64,000 bases of DNA from Epinephelus fuscoguttatus. Its lineage: Eukaryota > Chordata > Actinopteri > Perciformes > Serranidae. Shown piece after piece: positions 38,991 to 53,284 of the stretch. The translations under genes were made by a program, and so were the position numbers. Location: the NCBI RefSeq assembly GCF_011397635.1, contig NC_064765.1:27308632-27372631 (forward strand). Direction: 5' to 3'. Below the pieces are notes generated by a model that saw only the letters and a list, made by a program, of their open reading frames with translations, was not told the origin of the DNA and did not search any database. Each line of letters opens with the position of its first letter. The first letter of the stretch is position 1.

Positions 38991-41285
38991 GAACGAGGGG
39001 CTTTCTTGTTTTGAATTTTCCACTCACTATTGATGTTTGTCATCAGCCTGGTTCAGCTTTAGAATGTACAAATTGTTAAATCTGGAGTCTTTTTTTTTTT
39101 GTTTTCTTTTTACTGATTTGGTACATTCTGAAGAGTGTGTTTCATTAAGAGCTTGATTTGTCAGTTAGTGTACTATCTTAACTGTAAAGAGGCCTGTGTT
39201 GTCCATAATTTTAAAATTGATGAGCAGGGAAACGGTTTCAGCTCAGAGGTTTGAGTTTGGCAGGTTTAAGATATTTTCCACAGCCTACAATAGATTCCAT
39301 TGAGAAATGATTGCATGTGCAGTGATTGTCTCTGATGTGCATGAACCACTGACCTTATGGAGTGTAGAAGAAAACCATACAATAACATACAGTAACATAC
39401 TGTTACTATTGCCTTTCATTAGTAGAGACAGTCGCACAGCCGTGTGAACTGTTGGAGGCCGTAACAGAATGTCTTGTCCCATATTGTAACTTAAGAGAGG
39501 TGTTTAGCGTTGTTTAACCTGCTGTTTTTTTCTGACTTTAAATTTGTCTTGTTTTAAGACTAAAACAATCTGATGTGACACAGAGTACGTGTTAATTTTT
39601 TTTTTTTAACAGATTGATATGCAATTTTATGTTGATACCCCTGCACCACGCTAATGTCTGTGGGACTGTTGTATGATTTGTATTTAGTACTCCTGGCTCT
39701 TGTCATCTTGTCATCCTTTCAGAATTAAAACCTTTTTATAGGACGTGTGTTTCCTTAATGTTTGAATTAAGGTAGATGGGTTTTTTTTATACATCCATGA
39801 GATGTAACTTCTGTGTGGTGATGTGGTTGGTGGGTGTAGCTTGGTAGAAAGAAAATAGTTCCCACATGAAACTGCTCACAAAGTCTGTGGATGATTTCGT
39901 ACAACTGGGTCATGATTTGGCACTTTGAGCGTCACAAGCTGAATGCCATCTAATTTACAAAGGCAGACAACTCAACAGCCGATACTTCCAACACTCTGCA
40001 ACTCACACCAAAGCAATGTAGACTGAGGAATAGTGGAGGTGTGGACTGGAGTCACGTGACTTTAACTCAAGTCAGACAAAGTTGATGACTAAGTCTCAAC
40101 AAAATAAAGACATGAAGCTCAACCGTAACACCAAATTACTTTTACTTTACTTGAAAATACTTGATGCCTTCCCCCAAATCTAAAGATTAAAAAGCATGTT
40201 AAGTGTGCCACAAATAAAATCAGTTCCCTTTATTTCCAGAATCAAAGTTAACACTCTTCATTCCCATTAGGTCCATACCTAATTCCCCAGATCCACTTTG
40301 TTTGAACCAATCCGACAGCATCCAATCAAGTTGCAGGAGAGAGCCGTGGAAAATGTAACTGAAAAATAACATTGCTGAGCGCCAGATCAAAATGATACCA
40401 AACATCATTTCATTTGTGTACAAAAACTCTGTTGCAGGATGCAAAATGTGTGGGTTGAAAAAAACACATGGAGACGCAACAGCATTAATGATTTTTGTAA
40501 TACTGCTGTCAAAATGGCATTACATCTGGTGAAATATTTAATATGACTTGTTGACCACTCAAAACTTTTAGGAATTGAGACTTGACTTGGGACTAGAGTG
40601 CAAACATGAGACACTGTTAAAATGTTCTCTACAGTGGCGTAAGGCAGTTACAGTGGGCCCCAGTGCACGCTGTTATGAGGGGCCCTATTACATCCTAGTT
40701 ACAAATTATGAAGCACACACACAGTTTTAGGTGTATATATATTTTAGCAACAGTGTGTCTTACTGTTGCTTTTATGTTACATCCACTTGCAGATACTTGA
40801 TATTGGACACATTAGCATACGTAATTCATAGCAATCATGTACAGAACTCTCTGTTTGGACAATGCTAATGCTTTCCTCACTATGTTTTTGGTATAAAATG
40901 AAAAACGAGACAACTGTGCTATTTTGTTTTGTTTTTAAATGCAAATGAATTATGGATTCTCCAATGATACAAATTAAATAGCTGTTTTCACATTAGATGT
41001 AAACTGCATGTAAAATACAGTGCTCCTCTGAACATGAAGGGGCTGCCTTTGGTTTTTCCCAACTAAATTCAAAATAAATCATTAATGAGTTAAAGTAATA
41101 AGTAACTAAAGCTGTCAGATAAATGTAATGGACTAAAAAGTACAATATTTCCCTCTAAAATGTAGAGCAGAGAACAGTATGAAAGACTCAGATTTGACTT
41201 TCAGTACCTGAGTAAATGTATTAATATTCCACCACTGGGCGCAGTTTATCTTGAGTTTGAATGACTTCTTGTGACTTGTTTAATT
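38991..41285. other. srrm1 3' UTR and intergenic DNA
   Basis: The srrm1 3' UTR runs to about 39.75 kb. The rest, to the LINE tail, has no coding exon. Near 40634, CAGTGGCGTAAGG followed by GTGGGCCCCAGTGCA looks like an interspersed-repeat end. At about 41080-41237 lies the right end of a hAT-type MITE. Confidence 0.55.
41080..41237. repeat. truncated right end of a CAGTGGTGG-type hAT MITE
   Basis: Contains AAAGTACAATATTTCCCTCT and ends GTACCTGAGTAAATGT...CCACCACTG, the terminal sequence of the same teleost MITE class as 14250-15268. Only this end was recognised. Confidence 0.5.
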
Positions 41286-41480
41286 TGATTTATTTATTTT
41301 TTAAAATGGGACAATATGTATTAATAAACAATCACTTGTAAATACATGAGATTATAGCCAGGTGGCTAATTTCCATCTCCAGTCCCATGGCAGGTTGATG
41401 TTAAACACAGAGAAGGCAACAATGCCAACAATAAGAAAATAATCTAAGTAAAACAGAGTAAGACAAGCAAAACAACATAA

Positions 41481-43086
41481 CAGTGGTGGAAAAAAGTTTT
41501 CGGACACCCTTAAAATTTTACACAATCTCAAATATTATCATGAAATATTTGTGGAAAAATCTTTTTTGTGTTTCAAAAGGTGTGGCTGCATTAGACAGAT
41601 AGAAACAAATACAAATTATATTTTTTTGTTTATTGTTTACAAGAAAAACTAACAAAACTAAATTCTTGACAGTTTCAATATGTCAGTTCTCAACATTGTC
41701 GGTATCAAAGTCAACAAATAACAGAGAATGTGTTCAAAACTGAACAAAAAATAAATAAACCATCACATCATCAAATTAATATTTAGTAGTCCTGCCATTG
41801 GCACGTAGAGCTCTAATCCTGGCTGGCATGTTCCCCACGAGCCTTTCACACTGTTGAGGGGTAATCTTGTCCCATTCTTCTTGAATTACTGCTTTTAATT
41901 CTTCTAAATTCTTTGGTTTATGCTTTGAAACAGACCTTTTGATAATCCACCACAGATTTTCAATGGGGCTCATTGAGCTGGCCACTCTAAGACCTGGATA
42001 CTGTGCTCCTGCAGCCAAGTTCTACTGGCCTTGGATGTGTGGCAAGGGGCATTATCTTGTTGAAACATCCAGTTTGTACCTCGACGGAACAGTGCACGCG
42101 CAGAAGGGAGCATGTGGGTTTCGAGAATGGTACAATACTTGGTAGAGTTCAATGTGCCATCACAGACAGTGAGATGACCAACACCAGCAGCACTCATGCA
42201 TCCCCAAACCATGATACTGCCTCCACCATGCTTGACAGTAGGTACTGTACATGCTGGAGATAATGCTTCGCCTGGCCTTCTGCGTCCCCTCACATTAGTA
42301 GGAGGAAGATAAAGCTGGAAACTCGACTCATCTGACCACAAAATCTTCTTCCAATTCCTGGCTGTCCAGTTCTTGTGTGCCTGGGCCCAACGACGCCGGG
42401 CTAACCTCTGTCTCTCATTGATCAGGGGCTTCTTGATAGCCTTGTAGGACCTTAAGCCATGATCTAAAAGTCGGCCACGTACAGTGCAGGTGGAACACTG
42501 GACACCAGTTTGGTTTGACCACTGCTGTTGAAGCTCCTGTGATGTCATTCGGCAGTTTTGCCTGCACATGCGGATCAGGATGCGGTCATTTCTTGCTGAA
42601 GAAACCCTGGGACGCCCAGATCTTGGTTTGTCTTCCAAGCTGTTGGTTCGTCTGTATTTCTGCAGAGTGTATCCAACTGCTGAAGGACTGCATCTGCACT
42701 TCCTGGCTATCTGGCGGCAGCTGTACCCTTCCTGGCTGAGAATCTTAATCTTCAGGCGTGTTTCCTGCGTTAGGTTCCTTGTTTTAGCCATTTTTGTGTC
42801 TGAAGAACTTTCAAATGTGCTGGCTTTATGTAGACACGAAGCTTGGCAACAAAAATTGTGTCTTTTAATAAAAAGAACGACCTTCATCACTGGTACCAAA
42901 ATGACCCAATACTCAAAATTTCTTATGTATTTTTATGGAACCAAGTTTTTAATGGCTTTTTTAGGATTTATTTAGTATTTTGGCTGTGACTGTACTAAAA
43001 GAAATTGCACTGGAAGACCTAAGAGTGATTCTTAATGCAATATTTCACAAATGCATGGGGTGTCCGAAAACTTTTTTCCACCACTG
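41481..43086 (-). mobile_element. Tc1/mariner (Tc1-like, DD34E) transposon A
   Basis: Perfect 29-bp inverted terminal repeats beginning CAGTGGTGGAAAAAAG lie at 41481-41509 and 43058-43086. TA is present at 43087-43088 and at 41478-41479, with one extra A at the left end. About 1.6 kb, full length, inserted into the LINE 3' UTR. Confidence 0.92.
41776..42791 (-). pseudogene. Tc1 transposase of element A, one frameshift
   Basis: Begins MAKTRNLTQETRLKIKIL with paired helix-turn-helix domains (EGYSCRQIARKCRCSPSAV) and a GRPR hook (RSGRPRVSS). Catalytic Asp in WSDESSF, second Asp in FQQDNAPCH, Glu in PIENLWW. The only clear lesion is near 41972, where about 10 bases encoding the SPDL part before PIENLW are missing. 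This puts the Glu out of frame. It ends RANGRTTKY. No native function is expected. Confidence 0.88.
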
Positions 43087-43099
43087 TACACAGAGACAT

Positions 43100-43215
43100 G
43101 GTAGACCAAGAGCTGGGAGACCGTATCAATTTATAAAGTGCCTGAGTGCTAGTTAAAGTGACGAGTGCTAAAGTGTCAAGTGCAAGAGTGCCAAGTGCTC
43201 AAGTGTCTGCTTGTT
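43100..43215. repeat. short imperfect tandem array (AAGTGC-type)
   Basis: AGTGCTAGTTAAAGTGACGA, then AGTGCTAAAGTGTCAAGTGC and AAGAGTGCCAAGTGCTCAAG: a 9-11 base unit built around AAGTG, repeated roughly ten times inside the LINE 3' UTR beside the Tc1 insertion. Confidence 0.5.
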
Positions 43216-44459
43216 TAAGTACTTGTTATATTGCACATTGCTCAAATTGTACCAAATAGTAAACCGCTAGATTGAATTGCACGATGCCCATGGCACACAA
43301 TTGCAGGCGTGTGTCTAAATATTGCACAAAATTAGCATATGTAAGTCTATTATGTACATACAACTGCATAAAATTGACAATGGTGTCCCAACAATTTGCC
43401 TCAGAGACAAATAAGCAATACAAACAATTTAAACATAATAAATGATCACAGCCCTGGTTTTCCAGTAGCCATGCTTTGAGATGTTTGGTAAAGGAGGTGA
43501 GAGTTGGAAGTTCATGTAAAGTACTTGGTATTGTGTTCCAGATCTGGGATGCACGGTAAGAGAATACTGCTTGTCCAAAGGCACTTTTCCTGAATGGTAT
43601 AACACAGTCACCTCCAGAGCCTGCTCTGGATGATCTGTTTGAGTTCTTATTGAGAAAGTCTTGTAGTGGAGGTGGAGCTTGACCATGGAAAATTTTATAA
43701 ACTAACACAGAGTCACTGTATTTTACTATGTTGTCCCAATTTAGACGTTCATGTTTCTTCAATATCTGGCAATGGTGGAATGATTTAGGTTTTTTATCCA
43801 GTACTTTTAAAGACTGTTTATAGACTGTTTTAATTGGCTTTAGAGTTGTTTTACAGGCCGTGGCCCAGCTTGTTATGCAATAAGACGTGTGGTATAATTC
43901 CTAATTATTTAGATTCATGTACTACTTTGATCTTTTTACCTTGTACAAAAATATTTGACCTGAGCGATTACCTGGCTTGACTTATAGCAGGAACTCGATA
44001 TAGTGAGATGGGACTTCCTTGTGACTTGCACATGCAACATACTCCCACCTCTGTCAAAGCCTCGACAATTTTGTTTTGCAGCTGATACTTGTAACATATC
44101 CACTTATAATGCATCAGTTATTTAAATACTGTATGTGATTTTACTCACGTCAATATTTTGTGTTTCTCAACTCATCATACTTTAAATAAATGTGTTTTAC
44201 TACTGTTTTTTGGTCTAATATTACTGATGTTGAAAAAAAAATTATCAGTTCAGGAATTACCCCTTAATACATTAAGTGTGATAACATGATAAAATGATTC
44301 TATACAAAATCTTGTCTACATTAAAATGATTCCTGGCACTAAATGACAGGTATACAGAAGAATATATTAGTGTTTCCCTCATTCATTTACAAGTCATGAC
44401 ACAGATTTGTAATTTTATCTCTAATTGTTTATTGATCGATTGATTAGATTTTGCCGAAT

Positions 44460-44650
44460 TAGATCGAATTAAGTGTCAATTTGTAGTCACCAATTAATCT
44501 GCATGTTTTGTGGACAGTGGGAGGAAACCGGATCACCCGGAGAAAACCCATGCTGACACGGGGAGAGCATGCAAACTCCACACAGAGAGAACACATGTCA
44601 GGAGCTTTCTGTGAGGCCACAGTGCTGAACACTGAGCCACCGTGCTGCCC
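44460..44650 (-). repeat. dispersed repeat, second copy of the insert seen at 17860-18130
   Basis: On the minus strand it reads GAGTTTGCATGCTCTCCCCG, CTCCCACTGTCC and GCAGATTAATTGGTGAC, matching the 17.9-kb copy in order. Truncated after the TTGGTGAC block. Confidence 0.55.
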
Positions 44651-44669
44651 TCAATGACTATGAAGCTTT

Positions 44670-44928
44670 GGTACCACTTTACTTTAAGAGGTGTGCATAA
44701 GACTGACATGACACCAACATAACCATGACATACAACCTCATCACTGAGTGTCATTTGGTCAGTTATGTCATTTTGAATGCAAAGTTTTGTTTAATGTCAA
44801 GTTTTCACAACAGAGGCATTTAAAACAATTCATTTTACATTCAAAATGACATATTTGACAAAGACTCCTTCATGTTCATGATGCTGTCATGTCAGTCTTA
44901 TGCACACTCCTTCAAGTAAAGTGTTACC
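44670..44928. mobile_element. small MITE with ~43-bp inverted repeats
   Basis: Left GGTACCACTTTACTTTAAGA then GGTGTGCATAAGACTGACATG; the inverted right end is GGTAACACTTTACTTGAAGG then AGTGTGCATAAGACTGACATG. Subterminal blocks (GTCATTTTGAATG against CATTCAAAATGAC) are also inverted, so most of the 259 bp could fold into one hairpin. Non-coding. Confidence 0.7.
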
Positions 44929-45123
44929 CAAGTTTTTACAGCACAACACCAGACAGCTGACACTGATTTCCCACAGGTCTATCGACAGAGCGTACCATAT
45001 CACATGCATACTCTGTACATTTCCTGTGTGAAATCCATCCAGCAAGGTGTTGTGCTGGAAAACCTTCATAGCATAATTCAGTCCTCTTCAACGTTGACAG
45101 TCAGACAGCAGCAGAATGTCCTC

Positions 45124-48406
<3,283 letters not shown>

Positions 48407-48477
48407 TATGAACTGGTTTTCTTAAAGAGAGAGAGAAAAACAGGTCATCATCTCAAGTTAAACAGCTCAGTGTTCAG

Positions 48478-49057
48478 CAGTGTTGGGCAAGTTACTCTCA
48501 AAATGTAATGTATTACATATTACAAGTTACCTTCATTTGAAAGGAATCAGTAACTTTACAATATCCCTCTCTGTGTCGAGTTATAAGTTACTTATTACAC
48601 TACATTTACATTATGTCGGTGAAGATTCTCAGCTCCTTATCCCCTCTGCTTTCAGGCATTTGATATGTTGTACGTCGTTATATTAATGGAAACGCACTGA
48701 AGATGATACACACAGTACAGCATGACCCAGATGTGCCGATCACCACCACCCTTCTATGATATAGTCTGTAGTGACCATGGACTGTATTGTAGTGACATAA
48801 CAACACACAACAACCTTTGGGGGATGCTTTTTTCTGGTGGCACACTGGTGGAAGTGGAGCCGTGTGGATCAGTGTGGTTGAGTGAAAAATTAAAACAATA
48901 AGCAGTTTATTTCGGGTGGTAACGCATCACATGACATTGTAAATGTAATAATATTACCCATAATTCTGTTAGTAACATGTTATATTACTTTGTTACTACT
49001 AAAACATAATACATTACTGTTATGTGTTACTTTTGTAAAGCGTCACCCCCAACACTG
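48478..49057. mobile_element. hAT-type non-autonomous element
   Basis: Inverted ends CAGTGTTGGG (48478-48487) and CCCAACACTG (49048-49057). Flanking octamers GTGTTCAG (48470-48477) and GTGTTAAG (49058-49065) differ by one base, the 8-bp duplication expected for hAT. The interior is rich in TTACATATTAC-like motifs. No transposase. Confidence 0.72.
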
Positions 49058-49697
49058 GTGTTAAGGCTCACTTATGATCAACGATACAAACGTATATGGA
49101 CACAGAGTTTTCTGAAAGCTTACCGACGAAGGTGAGCTACATTTGTGTCAATGCTGTCATGATACTGGAATTTCTAACTTTGATGCAATACCTTGAAAAA
49201 TATCCTTACTTAGTATCATTTGTGAAACCAAAGGGAAACATTCACGTTGTCGACATATAAGTTAAACTTTTTATAAAAAGATTAATATAACAAGGCTGTA
49301 AAATGACAATGAGGACTTTTCTTTTAACCGGTTAGTAGCACAGCACAGCAGAATGACTGTAGTAAACATTAACAATGAGAGAGACGAGAGAGCACATTTG
49401 GTTCTTGGTTTAATGCCAACTTCAATTTGACGTACAATACTGACGACAGATAACATTAATGTTTTGTTGGTTTTAAATCATGTTAAGTAACCAAAATCCA
49501 ACATCGTCCAAACATCTCTCACACAGAATATCATTTACTCCAGAGATATGGAGAGAAAACCCAATATCCACAAAATGTCCTAATGTGAAATTCTAATGTT
49601 GTTAAACATTACAAATATTGTCAACCCAATTTTCATTCAAACAAAATTTTTTAACTCTATCCACCATGAAAGTTTGATGTCTTTACATGAGGGAGAA

Positions 49698-50075
49698 ACT
49701 GTCAGGGTTTGAATGTGATGTTCTGTTTCCTCTCGTTTTGAAAGTCTGTTGTATGTCTCCCCATGTCCTGTCAAGTTTCCCGCCACCCTGAATGTCTGAT
49801 TGCTTTCACCTGTGTCTCATTATCTCCCCTGTCAGAGTGTACAGAAGTCTGTGTCCCCTTGTTCTCTGCTAGATTGTCTTGTCCTTCGTGTGAGCTGTCT
49901 GCTGTTCCTCCTAGTGTGTATGCCTCGTGAGATTGACCTTTTTTCGTATTCAGACCAGTGAGTTTGTGCCTGTTCATTTGGTTACCTCTACCACCTTTTG
50001 TTTACCGACCCTGACTGGATTAAAAACCCTGAATTTTGGATTTAGTCTCAGTCTGCATTTGTGAGTCCACCATTT
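49698..50075. mobile_element. LTR-like fossil fragment
   Basis: Begins TGTCAGGGTTTG and carries a T/C-rich body with a GATTAAAAACCC signal-like stretch, then CTGCATTTGTGAGTCC, an order like the 55.2-kb LTR-like element. No internal coding region is attached. Likely an old solo LTR or part of one; the family (perhaps Gypsy-type) is a guess. Confidence 0.35.
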
Positions 50076-51687
50076 TGTTTGATAGAAACAAACAGTGACT
50101 TACCTTTAATCGCTAAGATTTGCCAATAAAACTAAATTTTATGTCAGTCGGTTTTCAGTTTGTCGAGAGGTCGAGTTTCTTTTAGGTCCAATGCTCCTGC
50201 TCTGTCGACTTGTCTCTGTCTGCCTACAGTTTAAGGTTACTTCTACATATATCATGCTGAGACTGTGTTCTAGAATATCTTTGCTTTGGTGGGTTCTGTT
50301 CCATTCTGGAGGTTCCATCTCATTCCGCGCATGACGACGTTATAATCTCATTCCGCGCATGCCCATTCTTGATGTGTTTAATGAGCATGCCCTCCTGCTG
50401 CTCCTGAAAAGGCTAATAAAAACCACTGAAGTGAAGTGATGTTTCCTCAGTGACAACTTTTTAAATTAATGCTTTACAAAACACAATTTATTAAGAAGTA
50501 CGGGAAAAATGTTTCTAACAGTACACAACACTTTTACAGCTACAATATACACAGTAGCCTGTTAGTGTTTACCCAAAACAAAATCCCTGCTTTCTCATAC
50601 ACTGCTCAATAAAACAACTTTATCTCAATTAACTCTTAAAAAAGTCTCCAAAGAGCATGAAAACATATTACTAATACCAATAACAGCTAAATATAGGCTA
50701 CCACAATATGTGTACATGGAATTCAGCTTGCACAAAATGGCGGTGACACTGGGCCCAGCTACAGGTCGGTCTCTGCTACAAAGTGGGGACTTCACTCACA
50801 CACATTTTACTACACTCGACACAATCTATATCTAATTATCTCAAACTGTCACACAAACCCTCCTGAAAACTTTTTGACATGTTGACAAGTATTTCCAGTC
50901 ATGTTTAACTCTCATAAAAACCAGAGTAAACTTTTGTCTAATGAGGTAAATAATTACCGTGAGTTTCCGGTATGTGGGGGGAGACATTAGCAATCAATTT
51001 CAGGATCTTAGATTAAGACCATCTTGTAGAGCACAGAAAAAAACTTTACATCTTAAATTAATGAGCCTTCCAACAAGATGGCACTTTGCTTCACTGAAAG
51101 CAAAAGAGCTAATACAAAAATAATTGCAGACAAATATATGGGGCAAATAAACAATTTCTGTAGTTTAATAATCAACTCTAAGGCATACTGGTAGTTTATT
51201 TCATCATTCCAAATCCTATTAAATGATCTTCAACAGTGATGTGAAGTTTGGTTTCAGTATTTATTCAGATTTGATTATATATGCATTAATTTATATTTTA
51301 TGTTTTCAGATAATTAAAAAAAGGGGAGGGGGTATATCCCCTTCCTTGGCCTGTCATTTTTTCTAAACCCAACTACATGTACGTGTTGGCAAAATGTAAC
51401 CAAATGCGTTTGCTCTTGATGGAAAAGAAAATTCACTTTGCAGAGTTGTATTAACAGTACATTTATTTTGAAAGAGGCTGCATGCAAACTGTACAAATAT
51501 TTGCATTGGGACCCTACTCACCCCCTCAGATATGGGGCATAAACACAGGATCATTCATAGGCAGGATGGTAGGGTTTCAACATGCATTTTGCTCAGATAA
51601 CAGATCATATTAAAGCTGTTACAAACAAAACAAGCAACTGAGTGTACAGAGTTAAAAGAGCTGACTTGTCCAAGACAAGTTTAACTA

Positions 51688-53239
51688 CAGCCATGGCCAA
51701 AAGTTTTGAGAATTACACTAGTATTGGTTTTTACAAAGTTTGCTGCTTCAGTGTTTTTAGATCTTTTTGTCAGATGTTACTATAATATACTGAAGTATAA
51801 TTACAAGCATTTCATAAGGGTCAAAGGCTTTTATTGACAATTACAGTAAGTTTATGCAAAGAGTCAATATTTGCAATGTTGACCCTTCTTTTTCAAGACC
51901 TCTGCAATTCGCCCTGGCATGCTGTCAATTAACTTCTGGGCCACATCCTGACTGATGGTAGCCCATTCTTGCATAATCAATGCTTGGAGTTTGTCAGAAT
52001 TTGTGGGTTTTTGTTTGTCCACCCGCCTCTTGAGGATTGACCACAAGTTCTCAATGGGATTAAGGTCTGGGGAGTTTCCTGGCCATGGACCCAAAATTTC
52101 GATGTTTTGTTCCCCGAGCCACGTAGTTATCACTTTTGCCTTATGGCAAGGCGCTCCATCATGCTGGAAAAGGCATTGTTCGTCACCAAACTGTTCTTGG
52201 ATGGTTGGGAGAAGTTGCTCTCGGAGGATGTTTTCATACCATTCTTTATTCATGGCTGTGTTCTTAGGCAAAATTGTGAGTGAGCCCAGTCCCTTGGCTG
52301 AAAAGCAACCCCACACATGGATGGTCTCAGGATGCTTTACTGTTGGCATGACACAGGACTGATGGTAGCGCTCACCTTTTCTTCTCCGGACAAGCTTTTT
52401 TCCAGAAGCCCCAAACCATCGGAAAGGGGATTCATCAGAGAAAATGACTTTACCCCAGTCCTCAGCAGTCCAATCCCTGTACTTTTTGCAGAGTATCAGT
52501 CTGTCCCTGATGAAGTGGCTTCTTTGCTGCCCTTCTTGACACCAGGCCATCCTCCAAAAGTCTTCGCCTCACTGTGCATGCAGATGCACTCACACCTGCC
52601 TGCTGCCATTCCTGAGCAAGCTCTGCACTGGTGGTGTCCCGATCCCGCAGCTGAATCAACTTTAGGAGACGGTCCTGGCGTTTGCTGGACTTTCTTGGGT
52701 GCCCTGAAGCCTTCTTCACAACAATCGAACCTCTCTCCTTGAAGTTCTTGATGATCCGATAAATGGTTGATTTAGGTGAAATCTTAGTATCAGCAATATC
52801 CTTGCCTGTAAAGCCCTTTTTGTACAAAGCAATGATGGCTGCACGTGTTTCCTTGCAGGTAACCATGGTTAATAGAGGAAGAACAATGATTTCAAGCACC
52901 ACCCTCTTTTAAAGCTTCCAGTCTGTTATTCTAACTCAATCAGCATGACAAAGTGATCTCCACCTTGTCCTCATCAGCACTCTCACCTGTGTTAACGAGA
53001 GAATCACTGACATGATGTCAGCTGGTCCTTCTGTGGCAGGACTGAAATGCATTGGAAATGTTTTTGGGGGGATTAAGTTCATTTTCATGGCAAAGAGGGA
53101 CTTTGCAATTAATTGCAATTCATCTGATCACTCTTCATAACATTCTGGAGTACATGCAAATTGCCATCATAAAAAATGAGGCAGAAGACTTTATGAAAAT
53201 TAATATTTGTGTGATTCTCAAAACTTTTGGCCACGGCTA
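51688..53239 (-). mobile_element. Tc1/mariner (Tc1-like, DD34E) transposon B
   Basis: Left end CAGCCATGGCCAAAAGTTTT with TA at 51686-51687. The right end, inverted, is TAGCCGTGGCCAAAAGTTTT with TA at 53240-53241. About 1.55 kb, full length. A different family from element A, judging by ends and transposase. Confidence 0.9.
51864..52866 (-). pseudogene. Tc1 transposase of element B, one frameshift
   Basis: Starts MVTCKETRAAIIALYKKG, with HTH GKDIADTKISPKSTIYRIIK, a GHPR variant of the GRPR hook, then SDESPF, FQHDGAPCH and NSPDLNPIENLW (all three DD34E residues present). It ends EVLKKKGQHCKY. A single frameshift near 52516, about one base missing after the codons for AAKKPL, separates the DNA-binding half from the catalytic half. 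No other lesion was noticed. Confidence 0.88.
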
Positions 53240-53284
53240 TACATGCCTGTTACAAATAACCAGCTGCAGCAGGAATGAGGACAG

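Larger units (their letters stand above)
41286..43900 (-). mobile_element. 5'-truncated LINE (non-LTR retrotransposon) split by a Tc1 element
   Basis: The coding end runs on the minus strand from about 43895 to 43226. SYCITSWATACKTTL, KPIKTVYKQSLKVLDKKP, SVLVYKIFHGQAPPPL and SYRASQIWNTIPSTL are the C-terminal region that follows the reverse transcriptase in jockey/L2/CR1-type LINEs. The frame is open for over 200 codons. The 3' UTR continues beyond the Tc1 insertion at 41479-41286 and ends in an AT-rich tail (read as AAAATAAATAAATC on the minus strand). The catalytic RT core is absent. The exact clade is uncertain. Confidence 0.65.
43901..45123. other. intergenic, repeat-bearing
   Basis: No coding exon. 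Contains a dispersed repeat at 44460-44650 and a MITE at 44670-44928. The interval 43901-44460 is AT-rich with nothing recognised. It includes the 3' UTR of the HIPK-like gene. Confidence 0.55.
48407..51687. other. upstream of the HIPK-like gene, repeat-bearing
   Basis: Starts with the HIPK-like promoter and leader. Contains a hAT MITE (48478-49057) and an LTR-like fragment (about 49698-50075). ATCTCATTCCGCGCATG occurs twice near 50327-50364. The rest, 50.4-51.69 kb, is AT-rich with no gene recognised. Confidence 0.5.

Noticed and set aside
43100-43215. AAGTG-type tandem array as a CRISPR-like or regulatory array
   Set aside because: Units are short, imperfect and lack spacers; it is a simple decayed tandem repeat in a LINE 3' UTR of a eukaryote.
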